64,000 nucleotides of DNA from positions 1,426,001-1,490,000 of the forward strand of contig NW_022881625.1 in the NCBI RefSeq assembly GCF_003369915.1. Reading direction: 5' to 3'. The first letter of the stretch is position 1, and every line of letters begins with the position of its first letter. A program made the translations under genes and the position numbers. Under the pieces are notes generated by a model. The model saw only the letters and a list, made by a program, of their open reading frames with translations, ran no database searches and was not told where the DNA came from. Shown in pieces: positions 46,291 to 57,045 of the stretch. The stretch is from Drosophila miranda. Lineage: Eukaryota; Arthropoda; Insecta; Diptera; Drosophilidae.

Positions 46291-46996
46291 TTGGACACAT
46301 CTCTGCCACTGCATTGGATTAAATGACAAATGCATATCACTCGCATGCCACAACAAAAATGAACAACGGACGCTGCCGCCATCAAAGCATTCAGAGTGCC
46401 ATGTGTACCTGGAATGGAAATACACACACACACACAAACATCCATTACACTTGGGCGGCCGGACCTGTGCCGTTCGAGTAGGTGTGTCGTTGTCCGCCAT
46501 TGCCCACAGCTGGTGGCCGGACCAGTGCCACTCGCTCTACATTAGGGCCACAATTGCCGACGCACACACACACTCACATCCATTACACTTGGGCGGCCGG
46601 ACCTGTGCCGTTCGAGTTATGGGTGTCGTTGTCCGCCATTGCCCACAGCTGGTGGCCGGACCAGTGCCACTCGCTCTACATTAGGGCCACAATTGCCGAC
46701 GCACACACACACAAACATCCATTACACTTGGGCGGCCGGACCTGTGCCGTTCGAGTAGGTGTGTCGTTGTCCGCCATTGCCCACAGCTGGTGGCCGGACC
46801 AGTGCCACTCGCTCTACATTAGGGCCACAATTGCCGACGCACACACACACTCACATCCATTTCACTTTGGCGGCCGGACCCGTGTCGCCACAGTAAAATG
46901 TGTGCCATCTACTCCTGGCTCCCAGCTGGTGGCCGGACCAGTGCCACTCGCTCTACATTAGGGCCACAATTGCCGACGCACACACACACACTCACA
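46291..46996 (+). mobile_element. 3' region of unit 2, part before the Waldo-like insertion
   Basis: Spacer, then four 139-bp CA-bearing repeats. It is cut at CACACACACTCACA, the CA microsatellite, where the R1-clade element begins, and resumes at 52033. Confidence 0.8.
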
Positions 46997-47489
46997 GATG
47001 AGGCACATTGTGTATTCTAGTGAGTGCGGTCGTGTTTTTAAATCGTTCCGTATAATTCAGTGGAAAACGTCGGAAGTTAGCCTGGAAAAGAGGCAAAGAG
47101 TAGTTAGCGCGAGCCATAGTAGTGCTGCGTTACTTACCTGCGCGGAACGCAAGTCCGCAAGCAGAGAAGCGGCCACCTGGCCAATAGTACTGGCCGAAAT
47201 CCCAGTGGGACGCCGTCGAGCCCTAGGCCGAAGGGGGGGGGGAAGGAACAGCAGGTAAGTGCCTGTTTTCCTATTCTTCTTCGCTGTGATTCTTGGCGCC
47301 ACTTGTTGGTTGCTGCCTTCTTTTTGTTTTTGGGCAAAATTGGCCAAGCACACCGCAAGTGGTGTTGGATAACGACGGAAGAACAGCTGACTAAAGGCAC
47401 GGAGCTAAGTGCTGGAAAACGACAGCGTCTGGCCAATAGAGGGCGCGGCCACAGCAACCGGAGTTGCCAGATCAACGGCCAGATCGGAG

Positions 47490-48873
47490 ATGAGCGATCA
47501 GCGGGAACAAGCTGCGGCTTGCAGCACTCCACTGACAAGCTCATTCGCCTGGGATGAGGAGAATCCCTTTCGCCGGAAAAATGCTCTGGCGCGATCGCCA
47601 AACCAGCTGGCGGAAGCAGTGGAGGAGCGCGCAAGATCCTCTCCTCCAACGCTGCAGCGCCCCCAAGAAGAGCAAGCACACCAGAAGGAGAGGACCATGG
47701 CGCATTTGGCGAGCTTGGGCCAAAAGGCCAGAGAGTTGAGGAAGCTGATGGTGCTCCCAAAGAGGTCCATCACGAACCCAATGAGGGATCTGGTGGATGA
47801 GATCGAATATCTGCAGCGAGAGTTGGAATCGTGCTGGCAGGCGATCTCTGCGGAGCAGGCTGTAGCCAAGGTTACACAGCCGGCAGTGACGGAGAGGGCG
47901 GGAAAGAGGGCACGGCCAGAGCCCAGGAACACCACCCACCCGTCCCCGTCCCCGTCCCCAAGGCCGAAGAAGCCAAAACATGGACCCAAAAAGTCAAAAA
48001 AAAACGGAGAAGAAGCCGCAGGAAGGCCAAATGAGGGACGCCGTAGCTCGCAAGGGACCGGAGGACGCCCCAAAGGATCGAGAGGTGGGGTGGGTGAAGG
48101 TCGTAGCTAGGCAAAGGCCAAAGCCAAAGCAGCAGCAACGACCAAGACCGCCACGCAGCGATGCAATAGTCATCGCCGCCACCAGCACTGTCTCATATGC
48201 AGACATTCTAAGGAAGGTCAAGACAGAGCCAAGTCTTAAAAAGCTAGGGCAATCGGTGCAAGGGGTGCCACGCACGGCAAAAGGAGAGCTGTTGCTGATT
48301 CTGGAAAAATCGGCGGACCCGAGAACCCACGAGATGCAGGCAGCAGTCAAGGAAGCGCTAGGAAGCACGGTTGAAGTAAGGAGTCTTACCGAAACTGTCA
48401 TCTTGGAGGTAAGGGACATAGACGAAGTGTCCACCCAAGAGGAAGTCCTAGCGGAACTCAAAGCGCAGGCAGGGGTGGAAATCTGCGAGGCCGCAGCCAT
48501 CTCCATCAGACCAGCCTATAGGAGCACGCAGACCCTGACTCTGAAAGTTCCACCGGCTATAGCAAAGCCCCTCCTGGAGAAAGGAAGAATTCGCCTGGGG
48601 TGGGGGTATTGCAGAATACGACCCAAGTCAACTCCCCGAAGATGCTACAAGTGCATGGAATTTGGCCACATCGCGCCTAATTGTAAGAGCAGCCAAGACT
48701 TCACGAAGTGCTGCTACAATTGCGCAGGAGCCGACCACCAGGCCAAAGATTGCAAAGACGAACCAAGTTGCATTCTTTGCAAGCGCCACCGGGTGAAGGA
48801 CCCGAAGCACCAAACGACGAGTTCGAGGTGCCCGCAGTACCAAAAGGCGATGCAGCAAATGAAGGATAGATGA
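47490..48873 (+). pseudogene. ORF1 (Gag-like) of the Waldo-like element, one frameshift
   Basis: Likely start ATG 47490 (MSDQREQAA); about 460 codons in all. The first part has a helical region near 47700-47850 and a Lys/Pro-rich basic stretch. At the A-run near 47995-48003 the open frame changes, an apparent gain of one A. From there it is open to 48873. The C-terminal third has three zinc knuckles of the R1 type, starting CYKCMEFGHIAPNC at about 48643, then CCYNCAGADHQAKDC and CILCKRHRVKDPKH. It should bind element RNA. The lesion is a single homopolymer slip, so the copy is young or an assembly error is possible. Confidence 0.8.
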
Positions 48874-51833
48874 AAATCATCCAACTAAACCTCAACCACT
48901 GCGAGATGGCACAGCAGCTGCTGGACCAGACCATAAGGGAGCACCGTATTGATGTAGCAGTCATAAGCGAGCAATACCGGAATCGCAACTCGGGAGAGTG
49001 GATTGCTGACTCGAGCAAGAAGGCAGCGATATGGAGCTGTGCGAGTCCCACACAGCAACTACTGCAAACATACGTCGGAGACGGATTCGCCAGAGCCCGG
49101 ATAAATGGAGTGCACATATATAGCTGCTACCTGCCCCCGAGCCTCAGCCTACAGCAGGCGACGCAGGCACTGGAAAGGATTGCTGAAGATGCGCGGGAGA
49201 AACACCCTACGCTCATAGCCGGCGATTTCAACGCTTGGGCGACGGAGTGGGGATGCCCGAGAACGAACCCAAGGGGACAGGCGCTCTTAGAATGCTTTGC
49301 GACGTTGGATGCCGTACTGCTGAACACAGGCACACAGCAGACGTTCGGCAGAGCTGGAACGGGGTCTATAATAGACCTCACGTTCGTGAGCAGCAGCCTC
49401 AGCCGCAGGACAACGTGGGAAGTTAGTGGCTTATACACCGGGAGTGACCACCAAGCCCTCATATGTGAAATCCAGGAAACGGGCGCACCTAACCCGTTCA
49501 TTGGTAAGCAGATCGGTTATAAGACCGAAACGCTAGAGCCGGATATGGTCCGGGCCATGTTTGAGGACTACGAGACCAACGGTACGGCTGACGAGAGAGC
49601 AAGCCAACTGGCTATACATACGCTGGAAGCATGTGATGCCTCCATGCTAAGGAAAAGAAGAAGCCTGAACAACCGCAGGCCAACGTATTGGTGGAACGCT
49701 GCAATAGGTAGCGCCAGGCAGGAGTGCCAGCGGAAAAGACGACTATACCAGCGTTCGAGAGGTTCCCCGGAATTCGAGAGGCTCCAAGGAGAATATAAGG
49801 AAAGCAGACGCTGCTTGAAGAGGCAGATCAAGGATGCCAAGCGCAAATGCTTCGAAAAGCTCTGCGATGACGCAGATGCGAACCCTTGGGGCTACGCATA
49901 CAGGCTGGTAATGAAGAGACTGCGAGTGTTCAGTCCCCCGCCGCCAATGTGTGCAGATCTGCTGGTTAACATAGTAGAAACCCTATTTCCAGAGACAGTG
50001 GCAGCCCAGAGGGTGATGGATAGAATACCGCCACCTGAAATAGAAGCCACCACGGGAGCAGAAGTCCTCGAAGCTCTACAACGGATCAAGAACGGCAAAG
50101 CACCAGGACCTGATGGGGTCCCAAATGCCGTTCTCCGCACGGCTATTGAGACCAATCCACAAATGTACGTGGATTTATTCAATGCGTGCATGTCCGAAGG
50201 GACCTTCCCCAGACCATGGAAGCGACAGCGGCTAGTCCTCTTACCCAAGGGGAACAAGCCGACCGAGGAGCCATCATCCTATAGACCACTCTGCATGCTC
50301 GACACAGTGGGTAAGATCCTCGAGCGCATAATCCACACCAGGCTGGAGAAGGCAGTAACGCGTCAGCTCTCACCGAGACAGCACGGGTTTCGCAAAGGCA
50401 GGTCCACGGTGGACGCAATCGGCGAGGTATGTGAGATAGCAAAGCGAGCTATCGATGGCACCCGATGGATGTACGGGACCAAAGAGTATTGCATAGTGGC
50501 AACACTCGATGTCCAAAATGCATTCAACTCTGCCAATTGGGATCACATACTAGAAGAATTAAGAAACTTTCAAATACCGCCGTATCTGCAGAATATCATC
50601 GCGGACTACCTAAGAGACCGAGTGCTCATATATGAGACGGATAAAGGGACACGTGAGCACCAAATCACTGGAGGAGTTCCCCAAGAATCGGTCCTCGGCC
50701 CGCTGCTGTGGAACATCATGTATGATGGAATCCTCGAGATGGATATGCCAATGGGCGCCACGGTGATAGGCTTTGCCGACGACATAGCAATAGTCGTAGT
50801 GGCAAAACAGAAAGAAGCGGCGGAAGAAATCTGCAACGACGCGGTAGAGAGAGCCAGAACATGGCTATCAGGGAGGGATCTCTCATTAGCCACCCACGAA
50901 ACGGAGGCGGTGCTCATAAGCAGCAGGAAAGTAGTGGAGACGGCCACGATCCGAGTAGGAGACTGCACTATTAGCTCCAGTCCAAGCCTGAAGTACCTGG
51001 GGGTCATGATTGACCACAGACTCAGCTTCAAGCATCACATGGCGTATGCAAGCAGCAAAGCAGGAAAGACGGCAGTGGCCCTATCCCGCATCATGGCCAA
51101 CACCGGAGGCCCGAAACAGCCAAGGCGAAAGCTACTAGCGAGCGTAGTTGGCTCAACGCTAATGTACGCTGCACCAATATGGGTTGATGCAATGAAGCAT
51201 AAAACATATGCCCGAGAATGCAACGCAGTCCAGAGGCTGTGTGCCCTGAGGGTGTGTTGCGCATTCAGAACGGTATCCCAAGACGCCGCACTTGTGGTAG
51301 CAGGAATGATTCCCATCCATCTGCTGGCAAGAGAAGCCGCAGGAATCAGGGCACAGCGAACCCTGGGGACTACGGACCAGGACACCAGAGGTGCCTTAAG
51401 GCAGCGCACAATCCTGCAATGGCAAGATTCGTGGGATAACAGCAGCAAAGGGCGATGGACCCATAGGCTAATCCCAGACCTGAAGAGTTGGCTGAACCGT
51501 AGCCATGGACAAGTGGAGTATCACCTGACACAACTGCTGACAGGACACGGTTGCTTTAAAGCCTACCTGCATAAGTTTAAGCACGAGGACGACCCCTTCT
51601 GCGTGGTCTGCGCAGGGGTCATCGAAGACGCAGAGCACTGCTTCTTCGAATGTCCAAGATTTCGGCACGAACGAGAGGATCTAAGCAACAAGCTTGGAAG
51701 AATGCCAGCGGTGTCAAACCTGGCAGAATGCCTGCTGGAGTCGGAAGGAAACTGGGCCTCGATTAGATTCATGGCCGTAACTATGGCTACCAAACTGCGT
51801 CGCGAAGAAAGAGCACGCAATGCAAGGAGATAA
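48870..51833 (+). CDS. ORF2 of the Waldo-like element: endonuclease + reverse transcriptase
   Basis: An open frame of 987 codons whose ATG overlaps the ORF1 stop (ATGA at 48870), typical of stop-restart translation. The N-terminal endonuclease (residues 1-220) has NLNHCE, E34, AGDFNAW (GDF at 118-120) and GSDHQA (D193, H194). Reverse transcriptase: LLPKGNKPTEEPSSYRPLCM, QHGFRKGRSTVDAI, the aspartate in ATLDVQNAFNSANWDHI and FADD at 635-638. A C-terminal CVVC...H...C zinc motif sits near residues 910-930. Two usually conserved positions are changed: GVPQES (Glu606 for Gly) and HETEAVLIS (Glu677 for the Lys of the motif D region). The copy is intact in frame but may be enzymatically impaired. 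Confidence 0.9.
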   Translation: MKIIQLNLNHCEMAQQLLDQTIREHRIDVAVISEQYRNRNSGEWIADSSKKAAIWSCASPTQQLLQTYVGDGFARARINGVHIYSCYLPPSLSLQQATQALERIAEDAREKHPTLIAGDFNAWATEWGCPRTNPRGQALLECFATLDAVLLNTGTQQTFGRAGTGSIIDLTFVSSSLSRRTTWEVSGLYTGSDHQALICEIQETGAPNPFIGKQIGYKTETLEPDMVRAMFEDYETNGTADERASQLAIHTLEACDASMLRKRRSLNNRRPTYWWNAAIGSARQECQRKRRLYQRSRGSPEFERLQGEYKESRRCLKRQIKDAKRKCFEKLCDDADANPWGYAYRLVMKRLRVFSPPPPMCADLLVNIVETLFPETVAAQRVMDRIPPPEIEATTGAEVLEALQRIKNGKAPGPDGVPNAVLRTAIETNPQMYVDLFNACMSEGTFPRPWKRQRLVLLPKGNKPTEEPSSYRPLCMLDTVGKILERIIHTRLEKAVTRQLSPRQHGFRKGRSTVDAIGEVCEIAKRAIDGTRWMYGTKEYCIVATLDVQNAFNSANWDHILEELRNFQIPPYLQNIIADYLRDRVLIYETDKGTREHQITGGVPQESVLGPLLWNIMYDGILEMDMPMGATVIGFADDIAIVVVAKQKEAAEEICNDAVERARTWLSGRDLSLATHETEAVLISSRKVVETATIRVGDCTISSSPSLKYLGVMIDHRLSFKHHMAYASSKAGKTAVALSRIMANTGGPKQPRRKLLASVVGSTLMYAAPIWVDAMKHKTYARECNAVQRLCALRVCCAFRTVSQDAALVVAGMIPIHLLAREAAGIRAQRTLGTTDQDTRGALRQRTILQWQDSWDNSSKGRWTHRLIPDLKSWLNRSHGQVEYHLTQLLTGHGCFKAYLHKFKHEDDPFCVVCAGVIEDAEHCFFECPRFRHEREDLSNKLGRMPAVSNLAECLLESEGNWASIRFMAVTMATKLRREERARNARR

Positions 51834-52032
51834 AGGATAAAGGAGATTATTAAGAGAAGAGCCCTACGGGCATCTCCCCCCGGCGAAGTAAAATCTCGCG
51901 ACAGTACCGCCGGGATCCGTGATAGGTGTGGTTGGTTTTAGAGCGGTTAGAGTCCCTCACTTCGGCTTCGGCTGAGTCGGCATGAAGCTTTCCTGTAGTC
52001 ACACAACAAAAAAAAAAAAAAAAAAAAAAAAA

Positions 52033-52580
52033 ACACACACACTCACATCCATTTCACTTTGGCGGCCGGACCCGTGTCGCCACAGTAATATGTGTGCCGT
52101 CTACTCCTGGCTCCCAGCTGGTGGCCGGACCAGTGCCACTGGTTCTCCAAGAGGGCAGCCACAGCCACAACGACGACGAGGAGGTGCTAATTGCACCTAC
52201 TTCTGACGACTTCGGATGACGCCAATTTCGACGACCAGGGGGGACGACGGGGTCGGCCGGTATGCAACGCAATGTCTTTACAAGCATTGTGTTTTGCTAT
52301 GCCGGCCGATGCTCCGCTGTTTCTTGTCTTCCCTGTAATTATAGAAAAAGATATAGACATTATTTTAAATTGTTATGTTTATTGTAATATTGTAAACGTA
52401 AATCAATTGTACCTGTTTTGTCTCGTCTTTGTTCCAGTGTAGTATCTCTTTTATTACCTGTTTTTCCGTCGTCTTCACTCCAGTCTACTACTTATCAGTA
52501 TTGTTATTTCTGCAAGTGCTTGTCTCTTTTTTTTATTTTCCACGCAAAGCACCTGCATTGTTTACCTTTTTCTCTTTATC
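52033..52580 (+). mobile_element. 3' region of unit 2, part after the Waldo-like insertion
   Basis: Resumes at the duplicated CA target and runs through the GC-rich block and AT-rich section to CTCTTTATC, where it meets the mini-exon array. It shares CTTATCAGTATTG with 57823-57985, whereas unit 1 reads CTTATCTGTATTG, so it is closer to that later copy. Confidence 0.75.
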
Positions 52581-53269
52581 TTTACTTACCACGCTAGCTT
52601 CCAAACAAACCAATCAAAACCTGCAAATAAAATACAATCAAAATCAGCCAAAACAGATATAGACTCGCTTACCAAATTCAACTCAAACCTCCAAATTAAC
52701 CAATTGAACCTGCAAATAAAATACAATTAAAATCAGTCAAAACACAAATTAATTTACTTACCACGCTAGCTTCCAAACAAACCAATCAAAACCTGCAAAT
52801 AAAACACAATGAAAATCAGCCAAAACATAAATAGACTCGTTTACCAAATACAACGCAAACCTCCAAATATAACCAATTGAACCTGCAAATAAAATACAAT
52901 TAAAATCAGTCAAAACACAAATTAATTTACTTACCACGCTAGCTTCCAAACAAACCAATCAAAACCTGCAAATAAAATACAATCAAAATCAGCCAAAACA
53001 GAAATAAACTGACTTACCAAATTCAACGCAAACCTCTAAATAAATTAATTTAGCCTGCAAATAAAATGTAGCTAAAATTAACCAAAGGAAAAGCACAAAT
53101 AGACTTACTTACCAAACTCAACGCAAACCTCCCAATGGACCAATCGAACCTGTAAATAGAAAATAATTAAAATCAGTCAAAACAAAGGTTAAAAATCCAA
53201 TAAATATAACAACACAAATTACCTAACTGGATTCCTGACACTTGATCACCAAACCTACAAAACATAAAC
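52581..53269 (-). repeat. 172-bp tandem repeat forming a mini-exon array
   Basis: The repeat period is 172-173 bp (TTTACTTACCACGCTAGC at 52581, 52753, 52926), made of two ~86-bp halves. On the minus strand every half has an acceptor (TTTATTTGCAG or close) and a donor (GTAAGT, GTAAGC or GTAAAC; GTAATT in the first). Blocks between them are 53269-53223 (47 nt), 53149-53113 (37), 53054-53018 (37), 52965-52935 (31), 52882-52845 (38), 52792-52762 (31), 52709-52673 (37) and 52620-52590 (31). The gaps are 73, 58, then five of exactly 52 nt, the common size of small fly introns. No long frame is apparent. I infer repeated duplication of a small exon-intron pair. Confidence 0.7.
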
Positions 53270-53705
53270 CTGAAAATAAAATAATATTAAAATCAGCCAG
53301 GAGTTTCATATCATCCACAGAATGAAGCATATGCGCCGCCGTTCTTCTTAGAGTTGCATCGGTTGGATTCGCCCAGGAAAAGAGGGACGAGGCGATGCCG
53401 CGCTTGCGTTGCCGATGCATGGAGGTCTCCCTGTCGTCCATACCTCCGTTTCGAACCGGATGAGGGGTCCAGGAGCGGCGTCACAAAATTTTTATGTCTA
53501 AGCCAGAAAAAAGAAAACACAAGCCGATCTTAACTTAACTTTTGTTTACAAGAGCAAATTGATAACTGTCTAGTATTTTTCGGTATCTTTTTATCAATGT
53601 TACCGTAATGTTAAAAAAATACCTAAATGTTAAATGTTTCCATAAATAATGTTATATGTTACTATTGAGTAATAAGAACATTAATAAAGAAAGCTTCAGG
53701 TCACT
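53270..53705. other. unassigned sequence upstream of the mini-exon array
   Basis: On minus, 53441-53290 is open from an ATG (MDDRETSMHRQRKRG), Arg-rich, and could be a first exon for the array, though only a weak donor (GTGGAT near 53318) is present. From 53530 to 53705 it is AT-rich with repeated AATGTTA words, an AATAAAG and no gene. Confidence 0.3.
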
Positions 53706-54665
53706 CTAAAGAGCCCTGAGCCAACCAAAAAAAAAAAAAAAAAAAGGGGCATGTGTTCGCTGTGCAGATTGCGGCATAGTGGCAGGAGCGGCAACTGTGT
53801 TGGTGTTGGCTGTATTAGTTGTCCGTTTCTGCTGCCTCTGTTGTTGCTGCCGCAGCTCGTGCTGCCTCAATTGCTCCCGGACAATAGCCTCTAGCTCCTC
53901 CAGTGTCTGCCTTTTCTTCTTCTGCTTCCCAATTGGCGGCCGCTGCTGCCGCTGCTGGTGATGGCGGCCCCGTCGTCTGGCCTGCTTCCTCTCACCCTCA
54001 CCCTCATCGTCACTCCCACTGTCGATGAGGGCGCGGCGTCGTTTTGGTGTTGGTGGGATTGACGGCATTTGTGCAGGCCAGCATTGGCCCGGATCGACCC
54101 GCTGCTCGAGCTCGAACCAGGTTCGACTCGCAACAGGTTCGATCCGGTCGTGTGTGTGTGTGTGGCGGCCCGTTGGCCCGCTCCTTCTCGTCGGCTTGCC
54201 GGCTCTCCTCCGTCCTCTCCCTCTCCCGTTACTCACGAACTATTTTGTATGTCCGAGAGCGTGAGAGGCGGGAAAAGTGGTGTCTTGTTGGGCCTTTCTT
54301 TTGTGTTTGGCGCCTTTCTTTGGGTATTATTGGCAAGGGGGGGGAAGGGCAATGCAAGTGGCGGGAATGGCTGTGTCTGTGTGTGTATTGGCGGCGTCTG
54401 CGTACTCACGATCGGTGCAGTCTGTGTTGGCGTTGTTATTGCTGCTGCTGATGCAGCCACCGTCGCTGTGGCGTCGGCGCTCTGCATTGGCTGGGGCGTT
54501 GGTGTTGGCGCCTGCGCCGAGGGCTCTGCTGTTGCTGCTGCTATTGGCGGTGTTGGTGTTGGTGTTGTTGGCTGCTGCTGCTGCTGCTAGGGCGCCTCTG
54601 CGGGCCGCTCTGCCGCCGTCGCTGTGGCGTCTGGTTGACCCTCGTCTGGCCATTCCTCTCGTCAT
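53706..54665 (-). pseudogene. gag-like N-terminal region of a divergent subfamily
   Basis: Two minus-strand frames. 54665-54327 begins MTRGMARRGSTRRHSDGG, with Ala and Asn/Thr runs, similar in make-up and position to MPRGSTARRGRRRR of the main family. The second (54236-53706, no ATG) has PTPKRRRALIDSGSDDEGEG, a basic/acidic pair like the RSPLKRVRAEVDDDD block, and a Gln-rich helix (LEELEAIVREQLRQHELRQQ). No zinc knuckle remains; the sequence ends at an A/T run near 53730-53748. The frame change between the two could be a lesion or an intron, as a GTGAGT is present. Confidence 0.5.
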
Positions 54666-57045
54666 AGTTGTTGTTAGTTTGTGTATTGGCGATTTGCTGT
54701 CTGTTTGTTGTTTTCCCTTACTGAAAAGTCTCTTGTGTGTGTGTGTTTGTGTTTAATGTATTTATTGGCACTTTCTGTCTCTTTACACAGTTTGTCTCTC
54801 GTTAGGTTTGTGTTTTTATAACTTAATGTTATTTATTGGCGTTTAAAATTAATCACATTTATTGGGCAGCAGAAAGTTTGTCGAGTGGAGGGAGCGGGGG
54901 CACGGCACGGCACGGCACACGACAGACACCACAAAAAAGAAAACAAAGCACAACAGCAAGACAACTGAAAAACGGCGACACGAAAAAACGACACGAAACG
55001 GTTTTGGCACGTCCGACGATCGCGACCTCTCGAGCGGGTGGACGAGATGAGAGTGGCGGACGAGGTTCATGGTGGTACTCTCACATGTCCGCCAACTCCC
55101 ATACTCTCCCCCTCAACTCGACTGACCCGATCGCCGATCGTCATTTACCGGTGCTCTCACCCCAGGTTCCACTTTCACTCACCCCAATATTGAGTGAGAT
55201 GAAAGTGGTCCGAGGGCAGCAGCACCGATAAGTAGGCAATGGAGAATTGGAATAGCCGTTTGTTTTAGTGGCTGTGTGTGTTGTCGTTGTCGTTGGTTAG
55301 CGGCCAGTGTCTTATGTTTGTGCTGTGTGTAGTGGCTGCTCTGTTGTTGGGGGATGGGATAGGATGGTGGGGGGGGGGGGGGGGGATAAATGCCTGCTCC
55401 CGTATAACCGCCCGGATACTGTAAACTTCCGGATCTTTCGATCCGGGCGCGTGACGGTCCGAAGAGTCGACCGCATAGCATCATATGGGCGGTTGAAATG
55501 GCTTTATTGGGGCGTTTGGCAGAGTGGCGGAGGTTGGCAGTGTTAATTTTGCTCCTGCTCAACCGCATTTGGCATTTAGTGGCATTTGAAGTGGGTAGGG
55601 GGTGGGGAGGAATTGGCTGGGCATGAATTGCCGAATTTGCGACCGATAACACACTGGGCATTGATAAATGCATTTTAAATTTGAAATGGCTTTTTGGTGT
55701 GTTATCGGTCATAGTCTGGTATTTGCGTGGTATTTTTGGTAATACCACGTGTCAAGGGGAATTATGGGAATGGCAGATAGGTTGGGAAGAAGAGTAAGAA
55801 GGTAAAACTAATTAGAAAACTACGAAAAATATACAATTATCTACAGAAAACTACATTAATTTACAAAAACTTATTCCTAATATCACAGGCAAGTACTAAA
55901 ACTATGGACAAACTATCTACGGACATGCAAAAACTACAGAAACAACAGGATTGACATCTACAACAAATACATTGATGCAGACGAGGTAAAATAAACGATA
56001 ATTGACATACATTTACAACATATAAACATATTAATTATATTTATTTTATTTCTAACAGGAGGACAACTACAACGAAGCACCGGCCGGCATAACAAACGCA
56101 ATGCGAACATTACGCCGTATACCGGCCGGCTCTGTTGTCCCCACACAGGGGATTGTTTATTGGCTGGCTGGTTGTGAGTATTGGCGTGCATCGTGGGCGA
56201 TGGCGAGCGGCTCTGGTCCGGCCGCCCACGTTGCATCTGTCTGTTGGTTTGGTGCAGCAGACCGAGTGGCACTGGTCCGGCCACCCGAAGATGCATTGTC
56301 CAGTGTGTTGGCATTGGCATCGAAAAGTGATGCCAACGAATCGTGATATTGGCCGCATCCAAGTGGCTGCTGGTCCGGCCACCAGGATACGTTGTCGATT
56401 GTATTGTTGTTGGCCGCATCCGAGTGGCTGCTGGTCCGGCCACCCAGGATGCGTTGTCAGTAGAATTGGCCTGGCCTCCTCGGCCACGTTCGTCGACAAT
56501 TTGTAACGGCGTTTTGAGTGGCTGGTGGTCCGGCCACCCAGTTGAGGAGGTGTTTGCTTTGGCGTGTGATTTTAATTTGTGTTTATTTGCAGGTACTTGT
56601 CGGCGTTTAGATGCTGTTGCTGGCGACCCTTGTCTGGTTTGTGTTGGCGTGAGAGGCGTTTGCAGGTGAGTATATGTGTTTATTGGCAGCCTCTCTCCTG
56701 ATTCTCCTTCTTCTTTTGCAGGATTTGCTGGCGTCCGCCGGCTCAACACCAGGCCATCCCGCCCTCACATAATTGGCATGAGAGACGGGTGCGACCCAGT
56801 GGAGCGGCAACAGGCGCCAGCATCTGCGTCGTCGTTGGAAATGGCAGCTGTATGTTTGGAGTGGCGTGACGTCACGGCCATGGTCAGGCGGCAGCGTCAT
56901 CAGAAAGGGGCCTCCTTTTCCTTCCCCTTGGCAGGAATTGTCAGTGTTGATGGCGAGGCAGCTTCCTGCTGGGCAGCTCTGTCTGGTGATTGGCAGGTAA
57001 GTGTGGATTTCATGTGTTTTGGCCGTTTTTCGTGTTGGCATGGCC
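54666..57045 (-). mobile_element. 3' region of a divergent Gag-only subfamily element
   Basis: Matches the main family in layout and in short blocks only: CTGGTCCGGCCACC repeats (56210-56540), GCATAACAAACGCAATGC followed by ACCGGCCGGC (56087-56128; compare 8930-8980), an AT-rich section, a 17-bp G-tract (55369-55385) and, near 54840, TTTATTGGGCAG like the main family's tail. The length and the loss of most identity suggest an older lineage. It meets plus-strand main-family DNA at about 57045. The antisense strand has three intron signatures. Confidence 0.55.
56666..56721 (+). other. antisense introns in the divergent subfamily
   Basis: GCAG|GTGAGTATATG at 56666 and CTTCTTCTTTTGCAG ending at 56721 (56 bp). 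Upstream, an exon 56593-56665 follows an acceptor TTTATTTGCAG (56592); downstream, an exon 56722-56996 ends in GTAAGT. A further intron at 55986-56059 (GTAAAA to TTCTAACAG) lies to the left. Confidence 0.5.

Larger units (their letters stand above)
46997..52032 (+). mobile_element. Waldo-like R1-clade non-LTR retrotransposon, nearly full length
   Basis: A 493-bp 5' leader, ORF1, ORF2, a ~175-bp 3' UTR and an A-run from 52008. The 15-bp duplication ACACACACACTCACA flanks it at 46982-46996 and 52033-52047. R1-clade membership rests on the ORF1 CCHC cluster, the ATGA overlap of the ORFs and the FADD-type reverse transcriptase. Waldo and Mino elements of this clade are known to insert in (AC)n-type repeats, and the target here is the CA repeat of the Gag-only element's 139-bp unit. 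Confidence 0.85.

Noticed and set aside
47057..47760. Minus-strand genes across the R1-clade 5' end
   Set aside because: Shadows of the leader and ORF1; no start context or homology.
52033..52047. Long terminal or inverted repeats around the R1-clade element
   Set aside because: Only a short target duplication and an A-run are present, as expected for a non-LTR element.
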